This document shows positions 44,408 through 52,183 of a DNA stretch of 64,000 nucleotides, one piece after another. How positions within the stretch are numbered: the stretch's first letter is position 1; the number at the start of each line of letters is the position of its first letter. The stretch is from DAOTTY01 sp964451095 (GTDB taxonomy: Bacteria > Chloroflexota > Anaerolineae > Aggregatilineales > Phototrophicaceae): positions 11,744 through 75,743 of the forward strand of contig CAYVGI010000006.1 in NCBI GenBank assembly GCA_964451095.1, read 5' to 3'. The notes under the pieces were generated by a model. It saw nothing but the letters and a program-made list of their open reading frames with translations. It was not told the origin of the DNA and made no database searches. The position numbers were made by a program, and so were the translations under genes.

Positions 44408-45256
44408 ATGGTCGGAGAAAACACACGCGACATCTGGTTTTACGTGCAGCGGGCGGGCTTTCTGCTGGTGATTGCCTTCTTTACCGTGTATTCACTGTTT
44501 CCGTTTTTGTGGGGCATCAGCACATCGTTCAAAACACTAGATGAAGTTGAGTCTACGCCGATTACTGCGCTGCCCCAGGAACCCACGCTTGCGAACTACA
44601 CGGCTGCGATTGGCAACAACGAGTTCGTGCGCAGCATCGTCAACAGCGCTGTGATTGCCCTGGGCGCAACGTCTGTTTCGCTGGTGTTGGGGGGGCTGGC
44701 GGCATATGCGCTGGGACGCTACCGCTTCCATGGGCGCTCGCTCATGCGTTACATCATCCTGGCAATGAACCTGTTCCCAACGATTGCCGTGCTGCCGGGT
44801 CTGTTCGACACGATGAGCCGCCTGGGACTGACGGGCAATATTCTGTCGCTGGTGGTAACGTACCCCATCTTCACGCTGCCGACGATTGCGTGGTCAATGA
44901 TTGTGTTCTTCCAACGGCTGCCACAGGACATTGAGCAGGCGGCGTATGTGGATGGTGCCAGCACATTTGACGTGTTCGTGCGTATTCTGCTGCCGATTGC
45001 CGCGCCGGTGTTGTTCACCACAGGCGTGATTACATTTGTGGGCACCTGGAGCGAGTATCTGTTGGCGCTGTCGTTCGTTGCCGCCGTGCCAGAGGCGCGT
45101 AACGTCACAGTGGCGATTGCGTTCTTGCGCTCCCAGGTCACGCCGGGCGTGCTCATGGCAATGAGTGTACTCCTGGTGGTACCCCTGATTGTGGTAATCT
45201 ACTTTACGCAGCGTGAGGCAATCAAGGAAACAACCGAAGGTGCCGTGAAAGGCTAG
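44408..45256 (+). CDS. ABC sugar transporter permease (MalG-like)
   Basis: This 282-residue permease has six TM segments, the N-terminal LFPFLWGISTSFKTLDEV pattern of MalG/CUT1 subunits and the EAA loop EQAAYVDGASTFDVFVRILLPIAAP. It completes the membrane part of the importer. No ATP-binding subunit is encoded in the window, so an ATPase shared with other CUT1 importers (MsiK/MalK type) must be supplied from elsewhere. Confidence 0.9.
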   Translation: MVGENTRDIWFYVQRAGFLLVIAFFTVYSLFPFLWGISTSFKTLDEVESTPITALPQEPTLANYTAAIGNNEFVRSIVNSAVIALGATSVSLVLGGLAAYALGRYRFHGRSLMRYIILAMNLFPTIAVLPGLFDTMSRLGLTGNILSLVVTYPIFTLPTIAWSMIVFFQRLPQDIEQAAYVDGASTFDVFVRILLPIAAPVLFTTGVITFVGTWSEYLLALSFVAAVPEARNVTVAIAFLRSQVTPGVLMAMSVLLVVPLIVVIYFTQREAIKETTEGAVKG

Positions 45257-45300
45257 GTGCTCCCGCTGCTAAACAGTTCGCTAGCGTGGGGATATGGCAC

Positions 45301-45909
45301 ATGGTTGCGCAACCAAAACACGATGACACGATGAGCGTAGCGGAATACTTTGATCTGCTGCGCCGGGCGCACGACGTGAAATATGAGTTGATTGACGGCA
45401 CCGTCTACGCGATGTCTGGTGCCAAACCCAACCACGGCGTCATCGAAACAAACCTGGTAGGGATGCTTTACGGTTCGCTGCTTGGAGGCGACTGTGCCGC
45501 CCGCACGTCCAACACTGCTGTCACGTCCCCATCCCATGACAGTTACTTCTTCCCAGATGTCACGGTGGTGTGCGGCGACCCTATCTACGTAGAAGACGCG
45601 CCCATCGGCATCCTGACCAACCCCACGGTCATCGTTGAGGTGCTCTCCGAGACGACCGAGAACACCGACCGCACCACCAAGTTCGACCACTACCGCCAGA
45701 TTGCTACGCTGCAAGATTATGTGCTGGTGTGGCAGGACGAGCCACGCATCGACGTGTTTAGCAGGGGCGAAAGTGATACGTGGCTGCTCACCCACGCCAC
45801 AGAACTGGAAGCGGCAATCTCGCTGCCGTCGCTGTCGGTAACGCTGGCACTGAGCGAGGTCTACCAGCGCGTGACGTTCGGCGCAGCGGATGCGGAGGCG
45901 GAGGAATAG
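45301..45909 (+). CDS. Uma2-family PD-(D/E)XK nuclease-like protein, copy 1
   Basis: The sequence matches Uma2 (DUF820) proteins: MSVAEYFDLL, KYELIDGTVYAMSGA (first conserved Glu), FFPDVTVVCGDP (conserved Asp), VEVLSETTENTDRTTKFDHY (Glu and Lys) and LQDYVLVWQDEPRIDVFSR. These residues make up the nuclease-like active site. The start ATG 45301 was chosen by alignment with copies 2 and 3. The role of these very common proteins in Chloroflexota and cyanobacteria is unclear. It is the first of three tandem copies. Confidence 0.88.
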   Translation: MVAQPKHDDTMSVAEYFDLLRRAHDVKYELIDGTVYAMSGAKPNHGVIETNLVGMLYGSLLGGDCAARTSNTAVTSPSHDSYFFPDVTVVCGDPIYVEDAPIGILTNPTVIVEVLSETTENTDRTTKFDHYRQIATLQDYVLVWQDEPRIDVFSRGESDTWLLTHATELEAAISLPSLSVTLALSEVYQRVTFGAADAEAEE

Positions 45910-46634
45910 GCGATGGTCGCGCAACCCAAGCACGATGACACGATGAGCGTAGCGGAATACTTTGATCTGCTGCGCGAGACGGACAATGTGAAATATGAGT
46001 TGATTGACGGCACCGTTTACGCCATGGCGGGCGCGAGTGAAAATCACATCCTCATCAACGGGAACTTGGTTACACTGCTCAACATTAGCCTGCGAGACCG
46101 ACCGTGCCGCGTGTATGGGTCTGATATGCAGGTGGCGACTGTAAACAGCTACACGTACCCGGACGTCTCGGTTGTCTGTGAACAGCCGCAGTTCGTAGCG
46201 GATGCACCCGTTGCAATGCTCACGAACCCGCTCCTGCTGTTTGAAATCCTGTCACCGTCTACTGCGCAAACCGACCGCACCACCAAGTTCGACCACTACC
46301 GCCAGATTGCCACGCTGCAAGATTATGTGCTGGTGTGGCAGGACGAGCCACGCATTGACGTGTTTAGCAGGGGCGAAAGTGATACGTGGCTACTCACCCA
46401 CGCCACGGAACTGGAAGCGGCAATCGCGATGCCGTCGCTGTCGGTAACGCTGGCGCTGAGCGAGGTCTACCAGCGCGTGACGTTCAGTGCAGCGGGTGCG
46501 GAGGAATAGGCGATGGTCGCGCAACCCAAGCACGATGACACGATGAGCGTAGCGGAATACTTTGATCTGCTGCGCGAGACGGACAACGTGAAATATGAGT
46601 TGATTGACGGCACCGTTTACGCCATGGCGGGCGC
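45898..46634 (+). repeat. Direct DNA repeats in the Uma2 array (45898-46034 and 46498-46634)
   Basis: A segment of 137 bp is repeated exactly 600 bp downstream with one visible mismatch. It covers the last codons of one gene, the intergenic GGCG and the first 40 codons of the next. The 3' parts of all three genes are also nearly identical in DNA, whereas the middle parts differ. Confidence 0.9.
45913..46509 (+). CDS. Uma2-family PD-(D/E)XK nuclease-like protein, copy 2
   Basis: This 198-residue paralogue shares its first 40 and last 75 residues almost completely with copies 1 and 3. The centre (about residues 42-110) is different: ASENHILINGNLVTLLNISL, YTYPDVSVVCEQPQF and LLLFEILSPSTAQTDRTTKFDHY. 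The active-site Glu, Asp and Lys remain. It starts 3 bp after copy 1 and ends 3 bp before copy 3. Confidence 0.88.
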   Translation: MVAQPKHDDTMSVAEYFDLLRETDNVKYELIDGTVYAMAGASENHILINGNLVTLLNISLRDRPCRVYGSDMQVATVNSYTYPDVSVVCEQPQFVADAPVAMLTNPLLLFEILSPSTAQTDRTTKFDHYRQIATLQDYVLVWQDEPRIDVFSRGESDTWLLTHATELEAAIAMPSLSVTLALSEVYQRVTFSAAGAEE

Positions 46635-47139
46635 CAAACCACCGCATCAGGCGATCACGTCTGACCTGAATGGCATCTTCTACAACGCAACGCGGGGCAC
46701 ACCCTGCCGCCACTTTGATTCCGACACGGCGATACACGCAGCGAGCGCAAACTTTTTCTTCCCAGACCTGACAGTGGTGTGTGGCGACCCCATCTACGTA
46801 GAAGACGCGCCCATCGGCATCCTGACCAACCCCACGGTGATCGTTGAGGTCCTGTCCGAGACGACCGAGAACACCGACCGCACCACCAAGTTCGACCACT
46901 ACCGCCAGATTGCCACGCTGCAAGATTATGTGCTGGTGTGGCAGGACGAGCCACGCATTGATGTGTTTAGCAGGGGCGAAAGTGATACATGGCTGCTCAC
47001 CCACGCCACAGAACTGGAAGCGGCAATCGCGCTGCCGTCGCTGTCGGTCACGCTGGCACTGAGCGAGGTCTACCAGCGCGTGACGTTCGGCGCGGAAGAA
47101 AACACAGCAGCAAACACAGACAGCGACACGGCAGAATAG
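46513..47139 (+). CDS. Uma2-family PD-(D/E)XK nuclease-like protein, copy 3
   Basis: Its first 40 residues follow copy 2, while the segment FFPDLTVVCGDPIYVEDAPI through VEVLSETTENTDRTTKF follows copy 1. Residues about 43-75 (KPPHQAITSDLNGIFYNATRGTPC) are unique. It is therefore a mosaic of the two. The C-terminus has an additional short Ala/Asn/Thr-rich tail. The active-site residues are kept. Confidence 0.88.
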   Translation: MVAQPKHDDTMSVAEYFDLLRETDNVKYELIDGTVYAMAGAKPPHQAITSDLNGIFYNATRGTPCRHFDSDTAIHAASANFFFPDLTVVCGDPIYVEDAPIGILTNPTVIVEVLSETTENTDRTTKFDHYRQIATLQDYVLVWQDEPRIDVFSRGESDTWLLTHATELEAAIALPSLSVTLALSEVYQRVTFGAEENTAANTDSDTAE

Positions 47140-47229
47140 CCCATCGCCACCGGACTGCCTAACACCTGTTCCCGCTGTGCAGATTGCGCTATCATGTGGC
47201 GGATTCGCTGGCATAGATTAGGTAGACCC

Positions 47230-47823
47230 ATGGCGACAACATCCACACCGATTGACCCGAAACTGCTCGACATTTTGCGCTGCCCGGTGGCGGTGCACTA
47301 CACGGACAAGGGCGATGACCCTGGCAAGCTGGAGATCGTGCGAGACACATGGCTGTACTGCGCGGACAGCGACTACAAGTACCCGATCATTGACGGCATT
47401 CCGAAGATGCTGATTGAAGAGGGTGCCAAGTGGAAGGACACTGCCATCGAAGACCTGCCCGTACCCCCGCCAAATGAGCCGATGATGGGCGCAGCGGAAG
47501 AAGCGCTGCCGCCGGAAATGCAGGAAGTTGCTGCCAAGCTGAGCGAGCAGGCAAACACGACTCGCAGCACTGCCGCTGGTCAGCTTCGCAGCACAGCACA
47601 GGGCATCCGCCAGGAGGCAGCCAACGCGGAGAACAGTGCGGTTAGCACACGCGCGGGGCAGATCGCTGCCGGACTGGAAGACGCCGCGACCTACCTGGAG
47701 GGGCGCAAACCCGCACAGGCGGCACCCCAACCTAGCAACACGCCCACACGCCTACTGGCGTTCCTGTTTGTGCTGGGGCTGGTACTGGGTATTATCATCG
47801 GCACAGGGCGCCGCCAGGCTTAG
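47230..47823 (+). CDS. Trm112-like domain protein with C-terminal membrane anchor
   Basis: Residues about 8-62 resemble Trm112/UPF0434 proteins (PKLLDILRCPVAVHYTDKG ... YKYPIIDGIPKMLIEEGAKW). Only two Cys remain (RCP and LYCAD), so the four-Cys zinc site of the family seems lost. A helical Gln/Ala/Thr-rich middle (about 95-160) leads to one TM segment near the C-terminus (LLAFLFVLGLVLGIIIG) and a short basic tail, making it a tail-anchored protein. The ATG at 47230 was chosen over an upstream in-frame start at 47194. Function unknown. Confidence 0.75.
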   Translation: MATTSTPIDPKLLDILRCPVAVHYTDKGDDPGKLEIVRDTWLYCADSDYKYPIIDGIPKMLIEEGAKWKDTAIEDLPVPPPNEPMMGAAEEALPPEMQEVAAKLSEQANTTRSTAAGQLRSTAQGIRQEAANAENSAVSTRAGQIAAGLEDAATYLEGRKPAQAAPQPSNTPTRLLAFLFVLGLVLGIIIGTGRRQA

Positions 47824-47884
47824 CACGTAGAACGGGGCGCGGTTGCCCCACAGTAAACGCAATAACATAAAGCACTGCTCGGTT

Positions 47885-48241
47885 ATGGTCAAATTCATGA
47901 TAATCTTCCACCACCCTGGCGCAGATGTGCGCGAGTTTGAGGAAGGCTACGCCAAATTCCTCACGATGGTGGAACAAATCCCCAACATCACCCGCCGTCA
48001 GGTGGTCACAATAATCGGCAGCCCAGAGGGGCAGTCGCCGTATTATCGCATACTGGAACTGTACTTTGCTGACGAAGCGACGATGAAGGACGCACTCAAG
48101 ACGGAGGCGGGGCAGGTAGCAGGGGCGGGTTTATACGAGGTGTTCAAACCGCTGGGTTACACGTTCGACACCGCCTTTGCCGATGTGTACGAAGAGACGG
48201 GTGGTGCCACTGCTCACACAGGAGAAGAAGACGCAACATGA
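47885..48241 (+). CDS. EthD-like small protein
   Basis: The 118-residue protein begins MVKFMIIFHHPGADVREFEEGYAKFLTMVEQIPNI and continues with an alternating beta-alpha pattern (ELYFADEATMKDALKTEAGQ), as in EthD-type dimeric alpha/beta-barrel (ferredoxin-like fold) proteins. Such proteins are often accessory to oxidative pathways. ATG 47885 gives the normal EthD N-terminus; an in-frame ATG at 47843 is also possible but adds 14 unrelated residues. It overlaps xpt by ATGA. Confidence 0.75.
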   Translation: MVKFMIIFHHPGADVREFEEGYAKFLTMVEQIPNITRRQVVTIIGSPEGQSPYYRILELYFADEATMKDALKTEAGQVAGAGLYEVFKPLGYTFDTAFADVYEETGGATAHTGEEDAT

Positions 48242-48825
48242 CGCTACCGCTACTGAAAGAGCGCATCATCGCGGAGGGGTTGAACCTCGGCGGGGGCATT
48301 CTCAAGATCGATAGCCTGCTCAACCATCAGATTCAGCCAGACCTGATGCAGCAAATTGGCGATGAGTTCGCCCGCCGCTTTGCTGACCTGCACGCCGACC
48401 GCATCCTCACAGCGGAGATCAGCGGAATAGCCCCGGCGATTGCCACAGGCATGGTCATGGGCGTGCCCGTCGTCTACGCCCGCAAGAAGAAGCCTATCAC
48501 CATGGCAGGTCCGGTGTTCCTGGAAACTGCACCCAGCCACACCAAGGGCGAACATGTGAACTTACTCGTCTCTGCGGAGTTTTTGCACGCGGGAGAGAAC
48601 GTCATCATCATTGACGACTTCCTCGCGTCCGGTGCGACGCTGCTGGCAATGGCACGGATCATCAAAAGCGCAGGCGCGAACCTCGCCGGTGTTGGCTGCG
48701 TGGTGGAGAAAAGCTTTGAGGGCGGTCGGGGGCGCTTGCACGCAGCGGGCTACACTGATGTGCCGATTGAGGCGCTGGCGATTATCACCAGCATGGAAAA
48801 CGGCGAAATCGTTGTGGGGGATTAG
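48238..48825 (+). CDS. xpt: Xanthine phosphoribosyltransferase Xpt
   Basis: Xpt salvages xanthine to XMP with PRPP. N-terminal LPLLKERIIAEGLNLGGGILKIDSLLNHQIQPDLM, the central AEISGIAPA and VYARKKKPIT blocks, and the PRPP motif NVIIIDDFLASGATLLAM match bacterial Xpt (195 residues, normal). It is translationally coupled to the EthD-like gene. No purine riboswitch is visible upstream. The last 4 bp overlap the convergent decarboxylase gene: one TTAG carries both stop codons. Confidence 0.94.
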   Translation: MTLPLLKERIIAEGLNLGGGILKIDSLLNHQIQPDLMQQIGDEFARRFADLHADRILTAEISGIAPAIATGMVMGVPVVYARKKKPITMAGPVFLETAPSHTKGEHVNLLVSAEFLHAGENVIIIDDFLASGATLLAMARIIKSAGANLAGVGCVVEKSFEGGRGRLHAAGYTDVPIEALAIITSMENGEIVVGD

Positions 48826-50246
48826 TCCCCCTGCGTCGGTGCTGCGCTGCCCTGCTTTGCCGCCTTATATGCAGCAGCGAACGCCCGCACGGAGCGCTGC
48901 ACATCCTCCGGCGTGGTGACCCACGAGCACACACTCACACGGATCACAGGTTCCCCGCGCCACTGGGAGCCACCACACCAGCACTCGCCGCTCTGCTGGA
49001 TGTTGTGCAATGTCGCCTGCGTGAGTTCCGGCGTGTCGCACGCGACAATCACCTGATTAAACACCACGTCGTTCAGCACCCGGAACCCGTGCCCCGGCAG
49101 CAGCGCCGCGAACAGCCGCGCATGGTGGTGCAAATTGGCAATCAACGAGTCCACGCCGCTGCGCCCCAACGTTTTCAGCGCCGCCCACAGCTCAATGCCC
49201 CGCGCCCGCCGGGACATTTCCGGGGTGTAGAGCATTCCGTCGCGCTCTTGGCTGAACTGCATATACGACCCTGTCGCCTGGAGCGCGTTCACCAGCGCGG
49301 CGCGGCTTTTGCACAGCACAATCCCACTGTCGTAAGGCGTGTTCAGCGTCTTGTGCCCATCTACAGACCAGCTATCCGCCAGTTCAACCCCGTCGGTCAG
49401 GTGACGGGTGGTGGCGCTTGCTGCCGCCCACAGCCCAAATGCCCCGTCAATGTGCACCCACGCGCCCGCATCCTGGGCGCGGGTACACAACTCGGTGAAC
49501 GCCTCGAACGAGCCGCTGTTGACGTTGCCCGCCTGCAAAATCAACAGCGTGCGCTCGTCCAGCGGTGGCAACTGCGCCACGTCCAACCGCCCCTGCTCGT
49601 CCGCTGGCACCCATTCAATCTGCGCACGTCCGATGCCGAGGATTGCCAGCGCCTTGCGGATGGTGCCATGTGCCTGCTCGCTTGTGACCACGCGCAGCGG
49701 CGGTGCGCCGAACAACCCCTGTTCGCTCACGTCCCAGCCCAGGCGTGCCAGCAGCGCATTGCGCCCCGCCAGCATCCCGCACAGGCTCGCCGTGGATGTA
49801 CCGCTCACGAAACCCGCTGCTGTGCCCTCCGGCAGCCCTAGCAAATCGACCGTCCAGCGCTCGCACACCTGCTCTAGCTGCGCCGCCACTGGGGACATCA
49901 CATACAGCGCCCCATTCTGATCCCACGCATCTGCCAGCCAGCGTGCCGCTAACGCACCCGGCAGCACACCGCCGTTCACAAAGCCGAAGTAGCGCCCGCC
50001 GCCCTGCGCCACCGTCGCCGGGGAGCCAATTTCGTGCAGGGTTTGCAGGGTTGCCGCCGGGTCGTGCGGGGCATCGGGCAGCGGTTCGTCAAATGTGCTG
50101 AGCTGCGCGAGCGCTGCGGGTGTGGGGAAGACGGGGCGCCAGTCAACGGCGTCCAGGTACTCACGGGCGTACTGCGCCGCCTGCTGGTAGATAGACTTGT
50201 CCTGGTTGTGCTGGCGCATCTGCTGCCACAGGTTTGGGTCGGTCAT
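48822..50246 (-). CDS. Pyridoxal-5'-phosphate-dependent group II decarboxylase/aminotransferase family protein
   Basis: The protein belongs to the aromatic-L-amino-acid/glutamate decarboxylase family. It shows GGGRYFGFVNGG near residue 82, the GFVSGTSTASLCGMLAGRN PLP-phosphate region, the pyrimidine-side HIDGAFGLWA (Asp, Ala) and the PLP lysine in SWSVDGHKTLNTPYD. It is 474 residues long, normal. The substrate cannot be told; many such Chloroflexota proteins are annotated only as aspartate aminotransferase-like. It is transcribed towards xpt. Confidence 0.88.
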   Translation of the reverse strand: MTDPNLWQQMRQHNQDKSIYQQAAQYAREYLDAVDWRPVFPTPAALAQLSTFDEPLPDAPHDPAATLQTLHEIGSPATVAQGGGRYFGFVNGGVLPGALAARWLADAWDQNGALYVMSPVAAQLEQVCERWTVDLLGLPEGTAAGFVSGTSTASLCGMLAGRNALLARLGWDVSEQGLFGAPPLRVVTSEQAHGTIRKALAILGIGRAQIEWVPADEQGRLDVAQLPPLDERTLLILQAGNVNSGSFEAFTELCTRAQDAGAWVHIDGAFGLWAAASATTRHLTDGVELADSWSVDGHKTLNTPYDSGIVLCKSRAALVNALQATGSYMQFSQERDGMLYTPEMSRRARGIELWAALKTLGRSGVDSLIANLHHHARLFAALLPGHGFRVLNDVVFNQVIVACDTPELTQATLHNIQQSGECWCGGSQWRGEPVIRVSVCSWVTTPEDVQRSVRAFAAAYKAAKQGSAAPTQGD

Positions 50247-50414
50247 GGGGGGTACTCCTGTTTGTGGGGGGTGATTTCTGAGATCCAGTGTATGCCGTTA
50301 GTTGTATTGTGGGTATAACCATGAGCGGCGCGTTGTGGTGGTACCGCAGGAGAGTTCACATGGGGTGTTTTGGTGCAGGGAAGCTGCACGCAATGCCTCT
50401 ACGGTGCATAACCG
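50247..50414. other. Intergenic part between the PLP-decarboxylase start and the hisS promoter
   Basis: No gene is seen. It presumably holds the minus-strand decarboxylase promoter. A GGTGGTACCGCA sequence near 50331-50345 resembles the T-box core but lacks the other parts of a T-box leader. Confidence 0.4.
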
Positions 50415-50444
50415 TTGCCTTTTGCCGGACTGAAGCGCTATACT
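50415..50444 (+). promoter_or_regulatory. Candidate promoter for the hisS leader
   Basis: TTGCCT (50415-50420), an 18-bp spacer and TATACT (50439-50444) give a plausible sigma-70 promoter. The start would be near 50451, only a few bases before the leader-peptide ribosome-binding site AAGAAGG (50457-50463). Confidence 0.6.
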
Positions 50445-50470
50445 AGGGGCGCAACCAAGAAGGCAAACAC

Positions 50471-50506
50471 ATGCAGCGCACACATCACCACCATCCAACC
50501 CAATAG
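50471..50506 (+). CDS. His-rich leader peptide of hisS (11 codons)
   Basis: The short reading frame codes for MQRTHHHHPTQ and stops at TAG 50504-50506. Codons 5-8 are CAT CAC CAC CAT, four consecutive histidines in eleven codons. A good Shine-Dalgarno AAGAAGG lies 7 bp before the ATG. It is positioned between a promoter and an intrinsic terminator in front of histidyl-tRNA synthetase, exactly as expected of a control codon run sensing histidyl-tRNA. It is too short for usual gene callers. Confidence 0.82.
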   Translation: MQRTHHHHPTQ

Positions 50507-50564
50507 CGCGAACCAACCATGCGAATTTGTGATTACGAGCGCAGGCGTTGGTCTGCGCTTTTTT
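50506..50564 (+). promoter_or_regulatory. Transcription attenuator of hisS: alternative antiterminator and terminator
   Basis: The terminator is AGCGCAG (50538-50544), an 8-nt loop, CTGCGCT (50553-50559) and a six-T run to 50564. An alternative helix pairs 50506-50517 (GCGCGAACCAAC) with 50547-50558 (GTTGGTCTGCGC) over 12 positions with one A-C mismatch and one G-U pair; it sequesters the terminator loop and 3' arm. The antiterminator left arm begins at the last base of the leader stop codon, so a ribosome that finishes the peptide would mask it and a ribosome stalled on His codons would not. Confidence 0.8.
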
Positions 50565-50618
50565 GTTGCCTGGGCATGGCACCCATGCCCCTACCCAAAT
50601 CGTGAGAGGAGATGATTT

Positions 50619-51944
50619 ATGGCAAACGTGAAACCCGCCATCCCCAAGGGAATGCGCGACTTCCTACCGTCGGACATGCTCAAGCGCGAGTACGTGTTCA
50701 ACACCGTGCGCGAGGTGTTCCACCTGTACGGCTTCGAGCCAATCCAGACGCCGACGATGGAAAAGCACGAAACGCTGTTCGGCAAATATGGCGAAGACGC
50801 CGAAAACCTGATCTACAGCGCGTCCCACCAGCGCAGCAAGGAAGAGCTTGCCATGCGCTACGACCTGACGGTGCCGCTGGCACGGGTCGTCGCCCAGTAC
50901 GAAAACGACCTGAACTTCCCGTTCAAGCGCTATCACATTGCCCCGGTGTGGCGCGGGGAGCGCCCCCAGCGTGGGCGCTACCGTGAGTTCTACCAGTGTG
51001 ACGCGGACATTGTGGGTGTGAGCGAGATGCACGCGGACGCCGAAGTGATTGCCGTGATTGTGACCGCGCTCAAGCGGCTGGGGTTCCCGCAGTTCACCGT
51101 GAAGATCAACAGCCGCAAGCTGCTAACCGCAATCGGCGCGTTTAGCGGTGTGCCAGACGCACAACTGCCCGACCTGTACCGCAGCGTGGACAAGTTCGAC
51201 AAGATCGGCGCGGAGGGCGTGCAAAAGGAACTGCTCGACCGGGGCATTGCCGACGATGTGGTCGCCCGCATGATGGACTTAATCACACACAGTGAGCCGG
51301 GCGTCGCCAACTTGACCTACGTTGCAGAGCAGCTCGGCGACGCCGAAGGTGCCACGGACGGTGTGGGCGAGCTGCGCGAACTGGCAGAATACCTGGACAA
51401 CCTGAGCGTTGACCCGACCACATACGAGTTTGATTTCACGATGGTGCGTGGGCTGGGCTACTACACCGGACCGATCTTCGAGACGGTGATTACCGAGCCG
51501 AACCTGGGCAGCGTGAGCGGCGGTGGGCGCTACGACGAACTGATTGGCATGTTCCGGCGGGAGAGTATGCCCACCACTGGCACGTCGCTGGGCATAGAGC
51601 GCATCATCGACCTGATGGAAGCACTGGAGTTATATCCATCGGACATCGGTGGCACGGTGGTGCAGGCACTGGTCACAGTATTCAATAGCGATGTGCGCCC
51701 TGCCTGTGCTACTATCGCCACCGAACTACGGAATGCAGGCATCCGCACGGAGTTGTACCTGCAAGATCGGCACATTAGCAAGCAGTTTAAGCACGCCGAC
51801 CGCAAGGGCATTCCCGTGGTGGTCATCGCGGGACCGGATGAACTGGCAAAAGATGAGGTCACGCTGCGCCGCCTGCGCGACGGTGAAGAGGTCACCAGTT
51901 CCCGCGCAGAAATGCCCAGTAACATCCGCCAACTACTAACCTGA
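50619..51944 (+). CDS. hisS: Histidyl-tRNA synthetase HisS
   Basis: HisS charges tRNA-His. Class II motifs are clear: motif 1 region (PAIPKGMRDFLPSDMLKR), YRHIAPVWRGERPQRGRYREF-like motif 2 (here RYHIAPVWRGERPQRGRYRE), the His-specific LGYYTGPIFE and GGGRYDELIGMF, and motif 3 GTSLGIERI. The C-terminal anticodon-binding domain (about 335-430) follows. Length 441 is normal. ATG 50619 has AGAGGAG 7 bp upstream. An 8-bp perfect hairpin (50572-50590) lies between the attenuator and this site. Expression is probably controlled by the histidine-codon leader. Confidence 0.96.
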   Translation: MANVKPAIPKGMRDFLPSDMLKREYVFNTVREVFHLYGFEPIQTPTMEKHETLFGKYGEDAENLIYSASHQRSKEELAMRYDLTVPLARVVAQYENDLNFPFKRYHIAPVWRGERPQRGRYREFYQCDADIVGVSEMHADAEVIAVIVTALKRLGFPQFTVKINSRKLLTAIGAFSGVPDAQLPDLYRSVDKFDKIGAEGVQKELLDRGIADDVVARMMDLITHSEPGVANLTYVAEQLGDAEGATDGVGELRELAEYLDNLSVDPTTYEFDFTMVRGLGYYTGPIFETVITEPNLGSVSGGGRYDELIGMFRRESMPTTGTSLGIERIIDLMEALELYPSDIGGTVVQALVTVFNSDVRPACATIATELRNAGIRTELYLQDRHISKQFKHADRKGIPVVVIAGPDELAKDEVTLRRLRDGEEVTSSRAEMPSNIRQLLT

Positions 51945-52062
51945 AACCGACACTTTCGCTGATGCTTAACACGCCGATAAGCCCGGCTTAAAGCACCTGG
52001 CATACACTAACGTTAACCGAGCAGTTCCACCTAAATCCTGTGTGAGGGTGCGCCCTGTACCT

Positions 52063-52110
52063 GAACACAACAACCACCGAGCGCCTCCCCTGGGCGCTCG
52101 TTGTGTTTCA
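52063..52110 (+). terminator. Terminator downstream of hisS
   Basis: CGAGCGCC (52078-52085) and GGCGCTCG (52093-52100) form a perfect 8-bp stem; outside it AACACAAC and GTTGTGTT can pair further, with six unpaired bases on one side. TTGTGTTTC serves as T-rich tract. It ends hisS about 120 bp after its stop. Confidence 0.75.
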
Positions 52111-52183
52111 ATAGGTTGTGTAACATCGCGCCATCCGATGTACTCTAAGCTGCGACGCGCTCGCAACCACAGGAACCCCGCCG

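Noticed and set aside
45253..46047. Long minus-strand frames across the Uma2 array (also 46390-47214)
   Set aside because: They repeat because the underlying genes are duplicated; composition and lack of start signals indicate antisense shadows.
45301..47139. Uma2 repeats as an insertion sequence or CRISPR-like array
   Set aside because: No inverted terminal repeats, target-site duplication, transposase motifs or short regular repeat-spacer units are present; the repeats are gene-length.
47824..47884. Purine riboswitch upstream of the EthD-xpt pair
   Set aside because: The 61-bp gap is too short and lacks the conserved loop sequences of the guanine aptamer.
50330..50350. GGTGGTACCGCA resembling the conserved T-box core upstream of hisS
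   Set aside because: It lies upstream of the best hisS promoter, has no recognisable Stem I, specifier loop or own terminator, and is only about 85 bp from the divergent decarboxylase start. The His-codon leader explains the control better.
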